DNA of 64,000 nt from Pseudomonadales bacterium (lineage in GTDB: Bacteria; Pseudomonadota; Gammaproteobacteria; Pseudomonadales; Azotimanducaceae). The stretch spans positions 1 to 64,000 of the forward strand of contig JANQJA010000008.1 of the NCBI GenBank assembly GCA_028281885.1, read 5' to 3'. The first letter of the stretch is position 1; each line of letters begins with the position of its first letter. Positions 39,267 to 51,029 of this stretch are shown here, piece by piece. The notes below the pieces were generated by a model. The model saw only the letters and a program-made list of their open reading frames with translations, was not told where the DNA came from and did no database searches. The position numbers and the translations under genes are program-made.

Positions 39267-39296
39267 AAAACCGCCGCCCGGGAACGGGCGGCGGTT
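39267..39296 (-). terminator. Intrinsic terminator after tRNA-Leu
   Basis: On the minus strand AACCGCCGCCCG-TTCC-CGGGCGGCGGTT runs into TTTT. The 12-bp, very GC-rich stem ends the secG-tRNA-Leu transcript before the tRNA-fMet promoter. Confidence 0.93.
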
Positions 39297-39303
39297 AATT
39301 GGA

Positions 39304-39390
39304 TGGTGCCGAAGAGAGGACTTGAACCTCCACGAGCGTAAGCTCACTACCCCCTCAAGATAGCGTGTCTACCAATTCCACCACTTCGGC
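39304..39390 (-). tRNA. tRNA-Leu (GAG)
   Basis: An 87-nt class II tRNA on the minus strand with acceptor arms GCCGAAG/CTTCGGC, long variable arm, anticodon loop TTGAGGG (anticodon GAG) and encoded CCA. It follows secG by 29 nt, as in E. coli and Pseudomonas. Confidence 0.96.
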
Positions 39391-39419
39391 ATAACTCATT
39401 GAATCGGGACAATATTTTC

Positions 39420-39806
39420 CTATTGTTCAGGAATCTCGGACTCACCTTCCGGGGTGGTGGCCTCAACCACCGGGACCTCACCGTCATCAACAGCGGTATT
39501 TTCGCTCGCCGGCGCAGTCTGCACAACGCTCGGAATGCCAACATCCCGCGCAGCCAGTGAATGTTGCTTCGCAAAAAAGGCGAGCGCGAAACTGGTCACA
39601 AAGAACGCGATGGCGATGGTGGTTGTGGTCCGCGTCAGAAAATTGCCTGACCCGCTGCTACCAAAGACGGTTCCTGAAGCGCCGCTACCAAAGCCGGCTC
39701 CCATTTCGGCACCTCGCCCCTGCTGTATCAACACCAGGCCGATAATCGCCAGGGCCGCTGCCACGTGAACAACCAGAATCAGCGTTTCGAGTATCTGTAG
39801 ATCCAT
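39420..39806 (-). CDS. secG: Preprotein translocase subunit SecG
   Basis: This 128-residue inner-membrane protein has two transmembrane segments (about residues 3-23 and 53-73) joined by the conserved LIQQGRGAEMGAGFGSGASG and GSSGSGNFLTR loops. The acidic C-terminal tail (EVPVVEATTPEGESEIPEQ) is variable in the family. SecG aids SecYE-dependent export. I choose ATG 39806; it lies 7 nt after tpiA. Confidence 0.95.
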   Translation of the reverse strand: MDLQILETLILVVHVAAALAIIGLVLIQQGRGAEMGAGFGSGASGTVFGSSGSGNFLTRTTTTIAIAFFVTSFALAFFAKQHSLAARDVGIPSVVQTAPASENTAVDDGEVPVVEATTPEGESEIPEQ

Positions 39807-39813
39807 ATTTCTA

Positions 39814-40569
39814 TCAACCTGCACCTTCGGCCATACGACAGATGGCGCCAAATTCGTCTGCTTTCAAGGAGGCACCACCAATCAGTGCTCCATCTATATC
39901 CGGCTGCGCCAGCAGAGCCTCCGCATTCTGCCGATTAACGCTGCCGCCATAAAGCAGCTGCGTCTGCGCGGCAATGTCCTGATCCTCGGCCGCCAGCATG
40001 GCGCGAATCGCCTCGTGCACCGCCTGCGCCTGCACGGGCGTCGCGCTGAGCCCAGTACCAATCGCCCAGACCGGCTCATAAGCGATGACCGCTGTTGCGA
40101 ATGCCGAGACACCTACCTTTGCCAGCACCGCCGCCAACTGCCCTGCGATAACCTCGTCGGTGCTATCAGCTTCACGCTCGGCCCGCGTCTCTCCGACGCA
40201 CAATATCGGCGTCATGCCAGCGTGAATACAGGCCTTGAACTTCTCCGCAACCTGATCATCCGTTTCCGCAAACAGCGTGCGACGCTCCGAATGGCCGACC
40301 AGTGCATAGCCGCAGCCAAACTCCCGAACCATCGACACCGAGATGCCACCGGTCACGGCACCTTCGGGACGCGGATCAATATCCTGAGCACCAAGCGCTA
40401 CCGCAGTACCGACAATCAATCGCTCGACCTGCTCCAGAAATACAAACGAGGGAACGAGAAGAACCTGGCACCCGAACGGACCCTGTCTCAGGATTCCGGA
40501 GACAAGGGAATCGACACCTGCACGGGAACCGTTCATTTTCCAGTTGCCGGCAATTAACGTCGGTCTCAT
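39814..40569 (-). CDS. tpiA: Triosephosphate isomerase
   Basis: TpiA interconverts dihydroxyacetone phosphate and glyceraldehyde-3-phosphate. The 251-residue barrel shows the substrate lysine in IAGNWKMNG, the catalytic histidine in VGHSERR, the catalytic glutamate in IAYEPVWAIGTG and the phosphate-binding LLYGGSV. The ATG at 40569 has GGAGG 5 nt upstream. Confidence 0.98.
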   Translation of the reverse strand: MRPTLIAGNWKMNGSRAGVDSLVSGILRQGPFGCQVLLVPSFVFLEQVERLIVGTAVALGAQDIDPRPEGAVTGGISVSMVREFGCGYALVGHSERRTLFAETDDQVAEKFKACIHAGMTPILCVGETRAEREADSTDEVIAGQLAAVLAKVGVSAFATAVIAYEPVWAIGTGLSATPVQAQAVHEAIRAMLAAEDQDIAAQTQLLYGGSVNRQNAEALLAQPDIDGALIGGASLKADEFGAICRMAEGAG

Positions 40570-40629
40570 CGCCCCCTCCAGCGGCGGCACATACTAACCA
40601 GTTTGATTTTCGGTTGCAATTGAAGTGCG

Positions 40630-41967
40630 CTAGTGTGCCGCGGCTTCGACCACCTCGGCCAGATCCTTCGCCAGAAGTTCCACCAAGGTTGAATCTTCGC
40701 CTTCTACCATCACCCGCATCACCGGTTCAGTACCTGACGGACGCAGCAGGACACGTCCTTTGCCCGCGAGTTTATCCTCGGTCGCGGCGACCGCCTGCAC
40801 CACATCGCTTGAAGCCATCAGGTCCCGTGCACGCTGACATCGAACGTTGATCATCGCCTGCGGATACTTGTCCATCTGCCGCTTCAACTCACCCAGCGTC
40901 TTGCCACTGTCCACCATGGCGCTTACGACCTGCAGTGCCGAGACAGTGCCATCGCCGGTCGACGTAAGGTCAAGGCACAGAATGTGGCCGGAAGACTCGC
41001 CGCCCACCTGCCAGTGCCGTTTATTCAGCTCCTCGAGTACATACCGGTCGCCAACTGCGACCCTGGTAAACGGAATACCTGCATCACCCAATGCACGTTC
41101 GAGTCCGAAATTCGTCATCACCGTACCGACCACACCACCATTCAACACCTGCCGTCGGTGTCGGTCGATGGCGATAATCATCAGCAGTTCATCGCCGTCC
41201 AGCAGTTCACCGTCGGCATCCACCATGACCACACGATCTCCATCACCGTCGAGGCCAACACCAAAATCCGCCTGTCGGTTGACCACTGTCTGCTGCAGGG
41301 TCTCCGGCGATGTCGAACCAATCTGATCGTTGATATTGAGACCATCGGGCGAAACGCCGATTTCAATCACTTCCGCACCAAGTTCACGCAAGACGCTGGG
41401 AGCAGTCTGATACGTAGCACCATTGGCACAATCGACAACAACTTTGAATCCGCGCAGGTTGCGACTACCCATGTAGCAGCTCTTGCAGAATTCGATGTAG
41501 CGGCCCGCCGCATCCATAATGCGTGCCACCTTGCCGATCTTGTCAGATTCCACCATCTCCATGGCGGAATCCATCTCTGCTTCGATCGCCAGCTCAATGT
41601 CATCAGGGAGCTTCTGTCCGGACTCGGAAAAGAACTTGATGCCGTTGTCAAAATAAGGATTGTGCGAAGCACTGATCACGATACCGGCGCAGGCATCGAA
41701 GGTTCTGGTGAGATAAGCTACCGCCGGCGTTGGCATCGGCCCCAGCAGCCGAACGTCGACCCCCGCTGCGGAAAGACCCGCTTCCAGTGCCGACTCAAAC
41801 ATATAACCGGAAATCCGCGTGTCCTTACCGATCAGCACCGGCCCCTTGCGATTGCGGGAAAATACCTTGCCGGCGGCCCAACCGAGCTTGAGAACAAACT
41901 CTGCCGTAATCGGATGCTGTCCGACCCGACCACGAATACCGTCAGTGCCAAAATACCGTTTCTCCAT
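40630..41967 (-). CDS. glmM: Phosphoglucosamine mutase
   Basis: GlmM converts glucosamine-6-phosphate to glucosamine-1-phosphate for peptidoglycan and LPS. The 445-residue enzyme shows the phosphoserine loop [16 protein letters not shown], the metal loop DGDGDRV, the sugar loop GGESSGHIL and the phosphate loop [12 protein letters not shown]. The ATG at 41967 gives the usual start [11 protein letters not shown]. It lies 19 nt after folP, as in most gammaproteobacteria. Confidence 0.98.
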   Translation of the reverse strand: MEKRYFGTDGIRGRVGQHPITAEFVLKLGWAAGKVFSRNRKGPVLIGKDTRISGYMFESALEAGLSAAGVDVRLLGPMPTPAVAYLTRTFDACAGIVISASHNPYFDNGIKFFSESGQKLPDDIELAIEAEMDSAMEMVESDKIGKVARIMDAAGRYIEFCKSCYMGSRNLRGFKVVVDCANGATYQTAPSVLRELGAEVIEIGVSPDGLNINDQIGSTSPETLQQTVVNRQADFGVGLDGDGDRVVMVDADGELLDGDELLMIIAIDRHRRQVLNGGVVGTVMTNFGLERALGDAGIPFTRVAVGDRYVLEELNKRHWQVGGESSGHILCLDLTSTGDGTVSALQVVSAMVDSGKTLGELKRQMDKYPQAMINVRCQRARDLMASSDVVQAVAATEDKLAGKGRVLLRPSGTEPVMRVMVEGEDSTLVELLAKDLAEVVEAAAH

Positions 41968-41986
41968 AACGCCTGTGCTCTTATTG

Positions 41987-42802
41987 TTATGCGTCCCTGA
42001 CCCGCTCACGATCAATGGCGGTGACAACCTTCAACGCTTCAACCGTCGCCGCCACATCGTGGACGCGCAGGATGGAAGCGCCGTTAATCGTCGCCACGAC
42101 GGCCCCCGCCACACTGCCGAACAATCGATCCGACGCTGCGCCAACAATCTTGCCGATCGTACTCTTGCGTGACAATCCCACCAGCAGCGGACGACCCAAT
42201 GCCGCGAATTCGGCCAGCCGGTTAATCAACAGCAGGTTTTGCTCCGGGGTCTTGCCGAATCCGAAACCCGGATCAAGCAATACTCTTTCTTCTGAGATAC
42301 CTGCGCCCGCGCATTGTTCCATCCGCTCAAGAAAAAACGCCCGGATATCCGCCAGCAGGTCATCGTAGCGCGGGTTGTCCTGCATGTTGGCAGGTTCGCC
42401 CTGCATATGCATCAGGCAGACAGGCAATCCCGATTTCGCAGCAGCTTCCAGAGCGCCTGGGCGACGCAGGGCACGCACATCATTAATCAGGCTCGCGCCC
42501 GCTTCAGCGGCTGCGTGCATCACCTCGGGCGTGCTGGTATCGATGGAAATGGCAATATCGCAACGAGCACGAATCGCCTCGATTACCGGGATGGTACGGG
42601 TAAGTTCTTCGGCAATCGATACTGGCTCGGCCCCGGGACGCGTAGACTCACCCCCCACATCGATGATCTGGGCGCCTTCCGCAACCATCTGCAGAGCTCG
42701 GGCAGTGGCTCTTTCCGGATCGTTGAACTGTCCGCCATCGGAAAAGGAGTCAGGTGTGACGTTCAACACACCCATCACCGCAGGTAGCTCAAGACTCAGC
42801 AT
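41987..42802 (-). CDS. folP: Dihydropteroate synthase
   Basis: FolP joins pterin pyrophosphate and p-aminobenzoate in folate synthesis and is the sulfonamide target. The 271-residue protein shows [41 protein letters not shown] and the C-terminal RVHDV. The ATG at 42802 lies 45 nt after ftsH. Gene order ftsH-folP-glmM is conserved with E. coli. Confidence 0.97.
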   Translation of the reverse strand: MLSLELPAVMGVLNVTPDSFSDGGQFNDPERATARALQMVAEGAQIIDVGGESTRPGAEPVSIAEELTRTIPVIEAIRARCDIAISIDTSTPEVMHAAAEAGASLINDVRALRRPGALEAAAKSGLPVCLMHMQGEPANMQDNPRYDDLLADIRAFFLERMEQCAGAGISEERVLLDPGFGFGKTPEQNLLLINRLAEFAALGRPLLVGLSRKSTIGKIVGAASDRLFGSVAGAVVATINGASILRVHDVAATVEALKVVTAIDRERVRDA

Positions 42803-42847
42803 GAAGACGACAGCAGGGCGACCAATGCCGCCCTGTTCTGAAAAGAA

Positions 42848-44785
42848 CTAGTGTTCGCCGGCCGGGCCGCCCACAGACCCATTAGGTTGCGACCGTGAGG
42901 AACTCGATGACTCGTCGCCTGCCTTCGGCTGCAACGGGCTGTCATCCGGACTATCCCAGTCCTTGGGCGGGCGGGGTGGTCGACCTGCCATGATGTCGTC
43001 GATCTGGTTACGATCAATTGTTTCGTACAACAACAGGGCTTCTGCCATGGCATCGAGCTTGTCCCGATTCTCTTCGAGAACCCGCTTGGCTGTTCGATAA
43101 CAATCATCGACGATGCCGCGCACTTCCTCGTCAATCAGCTTAGCCGTCTCGTCAGAATGGTGCGGACGACCCTGGCCCGCCGTCATGCCGAGAAAAGGCT
43201 CATCATCATCCTCTGAGTACATCAGCGGTCCCAGCTTTTCGGAGAGCCCCCACTTGGTCACCATATTACGCGCCATCTTGGTGGCATGCTGAATGTCGTT
43301 CGACGCACCGGTAGTAATTCCTTCCGCACCCAACGTCAGTTCTTCGGCAATCCGACCACCAAACAAGGCACAGATCTGACTGTGAATCTTGCGCTTGCTG
43401 ATGGAGTAGCGATCCTCTTCCGGCAGGAACATGGTCACACCCAGGGCGCGACCACGCGGAATGATGGTCACTTTATGGCTTGGATCATGTTCCGGCACCA
43501 GGTACCCGACAATACAATGCCCCGCCTCGTGATAAGCCGTGTTGCGTTTCTCATCATCTGACATGACCATCGACTTGCGCTCCGCACCCATCATGATCTT
43601 GTCCTTGGCCTGTTCGAACTGGGCCATGCCCACCGTTCTCTTTTGCTGGCGAGCTGCGAACAGCGACGCTTCGTTCACCAGGTTGGCAAGATCCGCACCT
43701 GAAAATCCTGGCGTACCCCGGGCAATGATGGCGGGCTCGACATCAGGCGCCAGCGGCACCTTGCGCATATGCACCTTCAATATCTGTTCACGACCCCGAA
43801 TATCAGGCAAGCCGACGACGACCTGACGATCAAAACGGCCGGGCCTGAGCAGCGCGGGATCCAGCACATCGGGGCGGTTGGTGGCGGCAATCACGATGAC
43901 GCCATCGTTACCGTCAAACCCATCCATCTCAACGAGCAGCTGGTTGAGCGTCTGTTCGCGCTCGTCATGGCCACCGCCAAGACCGGCACCCCGATGGCGA
44001 CCTACCGCATCGATCTCATCGATAAAGATGATGCAGGGTGATTGTTTCTTCGCCTGGTCAAACATGTCACGGACCCGGGACGCACCGACACCAACAAACA
44101 TCTCAACAAAGTCGGAGCCGGAAATGGAAAAGAACGGGACCTTCGCTTCACCGGCGATCGCCTTGGCAAGCAGCGTCTTACCGGTACCAGGCTGACCCAC
44201 CATCAGGATACCGCGAGGAATCCGCCCACCGAGGCGCTGGAACTTGCCGGGGTCCTGTAGAAAGTCCACCAGTTCCTGGACGTCTTCTTTAGCTTCATCG
44301 ACACCGGCAACATCAGCAAAGGTGGTTTTGATCTGATCTTCACCCAGCAACTTCGCCTTGCTCTTGCCGAACGTCAGCGGACCGCCCCGGCCACCGCCGC
44401 CGCCCTGCATCTGCCGCATAAAAAACATGAACACGGCAATGATGACCAAAATCGGAAAGCTGGCGACCAGCAACTGGGTCCAGATGCTCTGCTGCTCCGG
44501 ACGGACACCCCGAAAATCGACATTGTTGTTGATCAGATCGTCGATCAGCGCCTTGTCAGAGAGTTGTGGCTGGATAGTCTCGAACCGGGTGCCGTCATGT
44601 CGCTCACCCGTGATGGTAAGGCCGTCAATCTCAACGTTGCGAACCTGGTTCTGCGTTACCATCTCAAGGAAGTCCGAATACTCGACATCTTCGGGTCCCT
44701 GATTCACGTTGAAGTTGTTGAATACCGTCAACAACACTGCCGCAATAATGAGCCAGAGCAGCAGGTTTTTACCCATATCGTTCAA
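42848..44785 (-). CDS. ftsH: ATP-dependent zinc metalloprotease FtsH
   Basis: FtsH is a membrane AAA+ protease that degrades LpxC, sigma-32 and misfolded membrane proteins. The 645-residue protein has two transmembrane helices (about 5-24 and 105-125), Walker [15 protein letters not shown], Walker [16 protein letters not shown], the SRH and the zinc motif HEAGH. The start appears to be TTG at 44783-44785, which has GAGAGG at suitable distance and gives MNDMGKN, similar to Pseudomonas FtsH as I recall it. ATG 44776 is the alternative. Confidence 0.97.
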   Translation of the reverse strand: MNDMGKNLLLWLIIAAVLLTVFNNFNVNQGPEDVEYSDFLEMVTQNQVRNVEIDGLTITGERHDGTRFETIQPQLSDKALIDDLINNNVDFRGVRPEQQSIWTQLLVASFPILVIIAVFMFFMRQMQGGGGGRGGPLTFGKSKAKLLGEDQIKTTFADVAGVDEAKEDVQELVDFLQDPGKFQRLGGRIPRGILMVGQPGTGKTLLAKAIAGEAKVPFFSISGSDFVEMFVGVGASRVRDMFDQAKKQSPCIIFIDEIDAVGRHRGAGLGGGHDEREQTLNQLLVEMDGFDGNDGVIVIAATNRPDVLDPALLRPGRFDRQVVVGLPDIRGREQILKVHMRKVPLAPDVEPAIIARGTPGFSGADLANLVNEASLFAARQQKRTVGMAQFEQAKDKIMMGAERKSMVMSDDEKRNTAYHEAGHCIVGYLVPEHDPSHKVTIIPRGRALGVTMFLPEEDRYSISKRKIHSQICALFGGRIAEELTLGAEGITTGASNDIQHATKMARNMVTKWGLSEKLGPLMYSEDDDEPFLGMTAGQGRPHHSDETAKLIDEEVRGIVDDCYRTAKRVLEENRDKLDAMAEALLLYETIDRNQIDDIMAGRPPRPPKDWDSPDDSPLQPKAGDESSSSSRSQPNGSVGGPAGEH

Positions 44786-44861
44786 TGAACTTTTCCTCTC
44801 TAGATGCGGCCAGTCGCCGCATGCGCTGAATTTACACTACCACAAAGTCCGATGGCCCCGG

Positions 44862-45494
44862 TTATACGACCGGTTCGTTCAAATGACCACAGCCAACCAG
44901 ATAGATTTCTCGCGACCGGCCGCGTGAGGCCTTCGGCTTCACGTTGTGGCAGCGTTCAAATCGATCCCGCAGCAGGCGACGAACGTCATCGATGCCCTCC
45001 CCTTCGAAGCACTTGGCCACGAAGTGGCCACCCCGTTTCAGCATCTGATCAGTGAGGTCGATGGCCAGTTCGACCAGGTAGGTGGCGCGCGGCTGATCAA
45101 TATCCTTCAATCCACTTAAATTGGGGGCCATGTCCGAAATTACAAGGTCTGCAGGCCGATGATTCAGCGCTGCTAGCAGTGCTGTCAGGGCCTCGTCTTC
45201 GGTGAAATCGCCTTGAATAAAATTCACGTGAGGTATCGCATCCATTGCAAGCAGATCAAGTGCGAACACCTGGCCGCCGGCGCCGACCGCCCGGGCCGCC
45301 ACCTGGCTCCATCCGCCGGGCGCTGCGCCAAGATCCACCACCAGATTGCCTGGCCTCAACAGGCGGTATTTCTCATCAATCTCGAGCAGCTTGTAGCTGG
45401 CCCGGGAGCGATAGCCGTCACGACGCGCACGACGAACAAACTCGTCGTCCTCATGTTCGCGCAACCATTCATGGCTGGATTTTGACCGTTTCAT
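44862..45494 (-). CDS. rlmE: 23S rRNA (uridine-2'-O) methyltransferase RlmE
   Basis: RlmE (FtsJ/RrmJ) methylates U2552 of 23S rRNA. The 210-residue SAM enzyme shows RSRASYKLLEI (catalytic lysine), VVDLGAAPGGWSQVA (SAM site), DMAPNLSG and FVAKCFEGEG. It is the first gene of the rlmE-ftsH-folP-glmM-tpiA-secG run and is divergent from yhbY, as in E. coli. Confidence 0.97.
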   Translation of the reverse strand: MKRSKSSHEWLREHEDDEFVRRARRDGYRSRASYKLLEIDEKYRLLRPGNLVVDLGAAPGGWSQVAARAVGAGGQVFALDLLAMDAIPHVNFIQGDFTEDEALTALLAALNHRPADLVISDMAPNLSGLKDIDQPRATYLVELAIDLTDQMLKRGGHFVAKCFEGEGIDDVRRLLRDRFERCHNVKPKASRGRSREIYLVGCGHLNEPVV

Positions 45495-45601
45495 AACAGG
45501 AGCATGGAAATATTTGCGACCGGAGTAAAGCGCGGACCTTTACCGCAGCCTCAAGCTTACGTAACCTTCGCCACCCAATTTGACCGAAGACTTATCGATT
45601 G

Positions 45602-45913
45602 ATGCTGAGTGCGTCCCAGAAAAAACGATTCCGCGCCATCGCCCACACTCTGAAACCCATTGTCACGATCGCTGGCAACGGGGTTTCAACTGCCGTCGCC
45701 CAGGAGCTCGACCGTGCCCTCATCGACCATGAGCTGATCAAGGTCAAACTCGCTTCCGGCGACCGGGACGAACGTCAGGAAATGCTGACTGCCGTACTGG
45801 GAGCGACCAGCGCCGAGCTGGTGCAGTCTATTGGCAGCGTTGCGGTCATCTACCGACCAGCGAGCAAACCGAATCCGTCGCTCTCGAACGTATTACGCGC
45901 CAACCTGCTGTAA
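45602..45913 (+). CDS. yhbY: CRM-domain ribosome assembly RNA-binding protein YhbY
   Basis: This 103-residue CRS1/YhbY-domain protein binds pre-50S particles. The segments LSASQKKRFRAIAHTLKPIV and the loop GNGVSTAV fit the family's GxxG motif. I choose ATG 45602; a TTG directly before it is possible. It is divergent from rlmE and ends 3 nt from the convergent greA. Confidence 0.94.
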   Translation: MLSASQKKRFRAIAHTLKPIVTIAGNGVSTAVAQELDRALIDHELIKVKLASGDRDERQEMLTAVLGATSAELVQSIGSVAVIYRPASKPNPSLSNVLRANLL

Positions 45914-45916
45914 TGA

Positions 45917-46408
45917 CTATTCCGGCGCGTCTGCGAGATGCTCGACGCTGCAGATCTCATATTCCACGTCGCCGCCGGGGGTGACGACTTTCACCACATC
46001 GCCGATTTCCTTGCCGATCAGGGCACGGGCAATGGGTGAATAGACAGAAAGCCGGTTCGCTTTGATGTCCGCCTCGTCGTCGCCAACGATCTGGTAGGTC
46101 ACATCAGCATCGGTATCGAGATTCATGACACCAACAGTGGTACCAAAAATGACCTTTCCGGACGGTGGGATTTTGGTGACGTCAATCACCTGCGCTTTCG
46201 ACAACTTTTGCTCAATCTCGACAATGCGGCCTTCGATAAAGCCCTGCTCTTCCTTGGCATACTGGTATTCAGCGTTCTCGCGCAAATCGCCCTGGGCGCG
46301 AGCTTCAGCAATGGCCTGAACAATCTGCGGCCGGCGCACCGATTTGAGATGCTCAAGTTCGTCCCGGAGTTTTTTCTCACCCCGCGCCGTCATCGGCTCC
46401 TTGTCCAT
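45917..46408 (-). CDS. greA: Transcript cleavage factor GreA
   Basis: GreA rescues backtracked RNA polymerase by stimulating transcript cleavage. The 163-residue protein has the N-terminal coiled coil with the tip acidic pair in [14 protein letters not shown] and the C-terminal FKBP-like domain ([17 protein letters not shown]). It follows carB on the same strand, the usual gammaproteobacterial order. Confidence 0.98.
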   Translation of the reverse strand: MDKEPMTARGEKKLRDELEHLKSVRRPQIVQAIAEARAQGDLRENAEYQYAKEEQGFIEGRIVEIEQKLSKAQVIDVTKIPPSGKVIFGTTVGVMNLDTDADVTYQIVGDDEADIKANRLSVYSPIARALIGKEIGDVVKVVTPGGDVEYEICSVEHLADAPE

Positions 46409-46499
46409 AACCCTTCCGAAATCATTACACTGAAAGACCGATTCTCAGAGAACAGCCTGCCGCTGTAAAGGCTGGGAAGGCGGTCACCTGGACCAGTCG

Positions 46500-49400
46500 C
46501 TAGCGAGACGATGCAACCAGCGGTTGATGCAGCTGTTGCAGGCTGGTCACCGTCAACCCCCCATCGTGACGCAGGGCGAGGATACAGGCGCGGCCACCCG
46601 ACATGGTGGTGGTGTTGTAAACACGCTGCTGCAGTGCCGTGCGGCGAATCGTAAACGAGTCAGCGATTGCCTGTTTCCCTTCGGTCGTGTTGACGATGAA
46701 ATCAATTTCCTCGTTCTTGAGCGTGTCAACAATATGCGGCTGCCCCTCAAGCACCTTGTTAACCACTTCGACTTCCATACCCGCATCAGAGATAGTCTTC
46801 GCTGTACCGCGGGTGGCGACCAGGCGAAAACCGAGACTAATAAAGTCTCGCGCGAGATCGACCAGTAGATTCTTGTCCGCATCCCGGACCGACAGAAACA
46901 CCTTTCCGCTGGCAGGAATATCCTCACCAGCTGCGAGCTGGGCCTTGCCATAGGCTTCGCCAAAGGTGCGTCCAACACCCATCACCTCGCCAGTGGATTT
47001 CATCTCGGGGCCCAGAATGGGATCCACGCCGGGAAACTTGCCAAACGGGAATACCGCTTCCTTGACCGAGAAATAGTCAGGAATCACTTCTGTTGTAAAA
47101 CCCTGCTCGTCAAGAGGCACACCCACCATACAACGCGCTGCCACCTTCGCCAACGAAGTACCAATGCACTTGGACACATAGGGCACGGTTCGGGACGCAC
47201 GAGGATTCACTTCCAGCACAAAGATGTCGCCATTCTGGACCGCAAGCTGCACGTTCATCAGCCCGACGACACCCAACTCGAGCGCCATCGCCTCGACCTG
47301 GCGCCTCATTTCGTCAATCTTTTCCTGGCCCAGACTATAGGGGGGCAGCGAACAGGCAGAGTCACCGGAGTGAACCCCCGCCTGCTCGATATGTTCCATC
47401 ACTGCGCCAATCACAACTCGCGTTCCATCGCAGACAGCGTCGATATCTACCTCAATCGCCTGATCCAGAAATCGGTCCAGCAATACGGGCGACTCGTTTG
47501 ATACCTTCACCGCCGTTTGCATATACGTTTCGAGTTCAACATCGTCATAGACGATTTCCATGGCGCGGCCACCGAGCACATAGGAAGGCCTAACCACCAA
47601 CGGGTAACCAATCTCGGCCGCCGCTGATACGCCACTCTCAAAATCCATCACCGTTCGATTGGGCGGCTGTTTGAGTCCCAGCTTGTCAATCATCTGCTGG
47701 AAGCGCTCACGATCTTCGGCACGATCGATCGCATCAGTCGGCGTACCAATAATCGGAACCCCTTCCCGTTGCAGATCTTCTGCCAGCTTGAGCGGCGTCT
47801 GACCGCCAAATTGAACGATCACGCCGACCGGCTTCTCAACATCGACGATCGCGAGCACGTCTTCCAGCGTCAGTGGCTCAAAGTACAAACGATCCGACGT
47901 ATCGTAGTCCGTGGAAACGGTCTCGGGATTACAATTGACCATAATGGTCTCGTAGCCGTCTTCGCGCATGGCGAGCGCCGCATGAACACAGCAGTAGTCG
48001 AACTCGATGCCCTGACCAATTCTGTTCGGGCCGCCGCCGAGCACCATAATTTTCTTGTTAGTCGTTGGCCTGGACTCACATGTCTCGCCATAGGTTGAGT
48101 ACATATAGGCAGTCGAAGAAGGGAACTCTGCAGCGCAGGTGTCCACCCGATGGTAGACTGGCAACACCTCAAGCTGTTTACGCCGTGAGCGGAATTCAAT
48201 TTCAGGCACGTTGACCAGCATTGCCAGCCGGGCATCGGAGAACCCCTGCCGCTTCAGACCCATCATCGTGTCGCGATCGATGTCATCCAGCGACAGCTTC
48301 GCCACCGCATCTTCACTCTCGATGATCTCCTGCATCTGGTCCAGGAACCATTGATCGATATGGGTCAGCTCATGAATCTCGTCGAGACTCATGCCGATAC
48401 GAAAAGCATCGGCCACATAACGAATCCGGTCACTGCCCGGAACACGAAGCTCTTTATGCAGTTGCGCCTTCCATTCACGCCGCGACGTATCGAGTATCGG
48501 CGTGAGTCCGTCAATGCCGACTTCCAGTCCCCGCAGAGCCTTCTGCAGCGATTCCTGGAAGGTCCGCCCGATGGCCATCACCTCGCCGACGGATTTCATC
48601 TGCGTGGTCAGCAGGTTATCCGCCTGGGGAAACTTCTCGAAAGTAAATCGTGGAATCTTGGTAACGATATAGTCGATGGCCGGCTCGAAGGAGGCAGGTG
48701 TCACCCCGCCGGTAATGTCGTTCTCAAGTTCGTCCAGTGTATAGCCCACTGCCAGTTTGGCCGCGACCTTGGCAATAGGAAATCCTGTCGCCTTTGATGC
48801 CAGCGCGGAAGAACGAGACACCCGCGGGTTCATCTCGATGACCACTAGTCGTCCCGTTGCCGGGTGGATCGCAAACTGCACGTTGGACCCGCCGGTCTCA
48901 ACGCCGATCACGCGCAGCACCGCGATCGCCGCATCGCGCATTATCTGGTATTCCTTGTCGGTCAGCGTCTGCGCGGGTGCAATGGTGATGGAGTCGCCGG
49001 TATGGATTCCCATCGGGTCAAGGTTCTCGATGGCGCAGACAATGATGCAGTTGTCATTGCGATCACGAACCACCTCCATCTCAAATTCTTTCCAACCCAC
49101 CAACGACTCATCGATAAGCAACTCGTTGGTGGGCGACAAGTCGAGCCCGCGGGCGCAGATTTCAACGAAGTCTTCCTGGTTGTAAGCGATGCCACCGCCA
49201 GAACCACCTAGCGTAAATGAGGGCCTGATGACACAGGGATATCCGAGCCATGCCTGCACCTGCTTCGCTTCTTCCAACGAATGGGCAAAGGCGCTTCGGG
49301 GCGTCTCCAGCCCGATTTCCTTCATTGCCTTGTCGAAGGCCTGACGATCCTCAGCCTTATCGATCGCATCACGGGAAGCACCGATAAGCTCAACGCCAAA

Positions 49401-49730
49401 TTCCGCCAGCACGCCCTCCCGATACAGATCGAGCGCACAGTTCAGTGCGGTCTGCCCGCCCATGGTAGGCAAGAGCGCATCCGGGCGTTCCGTTTCGATG
49501 ATTTTCGCCACCGTCTGCCAGGTGACTGGCTCAATATAGGTCGCATCCGCCATGGCCGGATCGGTCATGATCGTTGCGGGGTTCGAGTTCACCAGGATGA
49601 CCCGGAAGCCTTCCTCACGCAGCGCCTTACAGGCCTGGGCACCCGAGTAATCAAACTCGCACGCCTGACCAATAATGATCGGGCCTGCGCCAATGATCAT
49701 GATCGATTTGATGTCGTCTCTTTTTGGCAT
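46500..49730 (-). CDS. carB: Carbamoyl-phosphate synthase large subunit
   Basis: CarB makes carbamoyl phosphate from bicarbonate, ammonia and two ATP, feeding arginine and pyrimidine synthesis. The 1076-residue protein contains two homologous ATP-grasp halves (each with [10 protein letters not shown] or [14 protein letters not shown] starts and [16 protein letters not shown] motifs) and a C-terminal allosteric MGS-like domain (about 935-1076). The ATG overlaps the carA stop as TGATG. Length matches E. coli (1073). Confidence 0.98.
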   Translation of the reverse strand: MPKRDDIKSIMIIGAGPIIIGQACEFDYSGAQACKALREEGFRVILVNSNPATIMTDPAMADATYIEPVTWQTVAKIIETERPDALLPTMGGQTALNCALDLYREGVLAEFGVELIGASRDAIDKAEDRQAFDKAMKEIGLETPRSAFAHSLEEAKQVQAWLGYPCVIRPSFTLGGSGGGIAYNQEDFVEICARGLDLSPTNELLIDESLVGWKEFEMEVVRDRNDNCIIVCAIENLDPMGIHTGDSITIAPAQTLTDKEYQIMRDAAIAVLRVIGVETGGSNVQFAIHPATGRLVVIEMNPRVSRSSALASKATGFPIAKVAAKLAVGYTLDELENDITGGVTPASFEPAIDYIVTKIPRFTFEKFPQADNLLTTQMKSVGEVMAIGRTFQESLQKALRGLEVGIDGLTPILDTSRREWKAQLHKELRVPGSDRIRYVADAFRIGMSLDEIHELTHIDQWFLDQMQEIIESEDAVAKLSLDDIDRDTMMGLKRQGFSDARLAMLVNVPEIEFRSRRKQLEVLPVYHRVDTCAAEFPSSTAYMYSTYGETCESRPTTNKKIMVLGGGPNRIGQGIEFDYCCVHAALAMREDGYETIMVNCNPETVSTDYDTSDRLYFEPLTLEDVLAIVDVEKPVGVIVQFGGQTPLKLAEDLQREGVPIIGTPTDAIDRAEDRERFQQMIDKLGLKQPPNRTVMDFESGVSAAAEIGYPLVVRPSYVLGGRAMEIVYDDVELETYMQTAVKVSNESPVLLDRFLDQAIEVDIDAVCDGTRVVIGAVMEHIEQAGVHSGDSACSLPPYSLGQEKIDEMRRQVEAMALELGVVGLMNVQLAVQNGDIFVLEVNPRASRTVPYVSKCIGTSLAKVAARCMVGVPLDEQGFTTEVIPDYFSVKEAVFPFGKFPGVDPILGPEMKSTGEVMGVGRTFGEAYGKAQLAAGEDIPASGKVFLSVRDADKNLLVDLARDFISLGFRLVATRGTAKTISDAGMEVEVVNKVLEGQPHIVDTLKNEEIDFIVNTTEGKQAIADSFTIRRTALQQRVYNTTTMSGGRACILALRHDGGLTVTSLQQLHQPLVASSR

Positions 49731-50875
49731 CAGGCAGGCTGTTCCAGCAGTTCAATGAAGTGGTCAAACAAGGGCGCTGCATCGTGCGGTCCCGGACTCG
49801 CCTCGGGGTGTCCCTGAAAACCAAAGGCAGGTTTGTCCACGAGGTGAATGCCCTGCAGAGAATCATCAAACAGGGACCGGTGGGTTACCCGAACGGTATC
49901 GGGCAGGGTCGCATCATCGATACAGAAACCGTGATTCTGCGACGTAATCAGCACCGTACCGTCATCGAGGTTCTGCACGGGATGATTGGCGCCGTGATGC
50001 CCATGGCCCATCTTCACCGTCTTCATGCCCGCGGCGAGGCCCAGCAGCTGATGGCCAAGGCAGATGCCAAACATCGGCTTGCCGGTCTGCAACAACTCGG
50101 TAATTGCCTGGATCGCGTAGTCACAGGGATCGGGGTCGCCCGGTCCGTTGGACAGGAAGATTCCGTCAGGATTGAGCGCCATGACCTCGGCAGCAGTCGT
50201 CTTTGCCGGCACCACCGTCAGGCGGCAGCCGCGATCTACCAGCATGCGCAAAATGTTCCGCTTGGTGCCGAAGTCGTAAGCAACGACATGAAAGCGCTCC
50301 TGATCTGCGGCCAGTGAGGTATAGCCCGCTCCCAGGCGCCAGGTCTGCTCGCGCCACTCGTAGCGCTCCGCTGTGGTCACGACTTGTGCCAAATCCATGC
50401 CTTCGAGCCCTTCAAACGCGCGCGCCGCTGCCAGGGCTGTTTGAATCTCCGAATCACCGATCTCATCAGCGGCCAGCAGGCAGCCCGACTGCGATCCTTC
50501 GTCCCGCAGGATCGTGGTGAGCTTTCGAGTATCGATGCCGGCAATGGCAACCACGTTGCGTGAAACCAGGTATTCGCTGAGCGACATTTCAGACCGCCAG
50601 TTGCTTGCCAGCCTGGGCAGATCCCGAATTACCAGTCCTGTTGCCCAGGCACGATCCGACTCATCATCTTCAGCATTAGCGCCAGTATTACCGATGTGAG
50701 GATGGGTCAGGGTGACAATCTGGCGACTGTAGGACGGGTCAGTCAGGATCTCCTGATATCCCGTCATGGCCGTATTAAAGACCACCTCGCCGACTGCCGT
50801 TCCTTCGGCGCCAATAGCAGCGCCCCTGAACACGATGCCGTTGGCAAGGGCGAGCACTGCTTTGCTGGTCAACAA
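49730..50875 (-). CDS. carA: Carbamoyl-phosphate synthase small subunit
   Basis: CarA is the glutaminase that supplies ammonia to CarB. The 381-residue protein has the N-terminal CarA domain ([21 protein letters not shown]) and a class I glutamine amidotransferase domain with nucleophile C in GICLGHQLL and the HPE C-terminal triad residues (GHPEASPG). The start is TTG at 50873-50875, with GGAG 5 nt upstream. The leader has an intrinsic terminator and a direct repeat with T7 tracts. Confidence 0.96.
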   Translation of the reverse strand: MLTSKAVLALANGIVFRGAAIGAEGTAVGEVVFNTAMTGYQEILTDPSYSRQIVTLTHPHIGNTGANAEDDESDRAWATGLVIRDLPRLASNWRSEMSLSEYLVSRNVVAIAGIDTRKLTTILRDEGSQSGCLLAADEIGDSEIQTALAAARAFEGLEGMDLAQVVTTAERYEWREQTWRLGAGYTSLAADQERFHVVAYDFGTKRNILRMLVDRGCRLTVVPAKTTAAEVMALNPDGIFLSNGPGDPDPCDYAIQAITELLQTGKPMFGICLGHQLLGLAAGMKTVKMGHGHHGANHPVQNLDDGTVLITSQNHGFCIDDATLPDTVRVTHRSLFDDSLQGIHLVDKPAFGFQGHPEASPGPHDAAPLFDHFIELLEQPA

Positions 50876-50889
50876 TCGGTCTCCATGTC

Positions 50890-50933
50890 TTGGCGCAGGC
50901 CAAAAAAAGGTTTTGGCGCAGGCCGAAAAAAAG
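50890..50933. repeat. Direct repeat in the carA leader
   Basis: TTGGCGCAGGCC followed by A/GAAAAAAAG occurs twice, at 50890-50909 and 50913-50933. On the carA sense strand each copy is a run of seven Ts followed by GGCCTGCGCCAA. The distal copy ends about 15 nt before the carA start. Confidence 0.85.
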
Positions 50934-50959
50934 CGAGATGGAATTGCTTCCGTCTCGCT
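50926..50959 (-). terminator. Intrinsic terminator between dapB and carA
   Basis: On the minus strand AGCGAGA-C-GGAA / TTCC-A-TCTCGCT forms an 11-bp stem with one internal mismatch and a GCAA loop, followed by seven Ts. It could end dapB or act as an attenuator for carAB. Confidence 0.85.
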
Positions 50960-51029
50960 CTTGTTACTCGGTTTGGCCGGGGGTCATACTGGCCGCGTAT
51001 TGTATTTGAACCGATGCCGGGTTGCCAGA

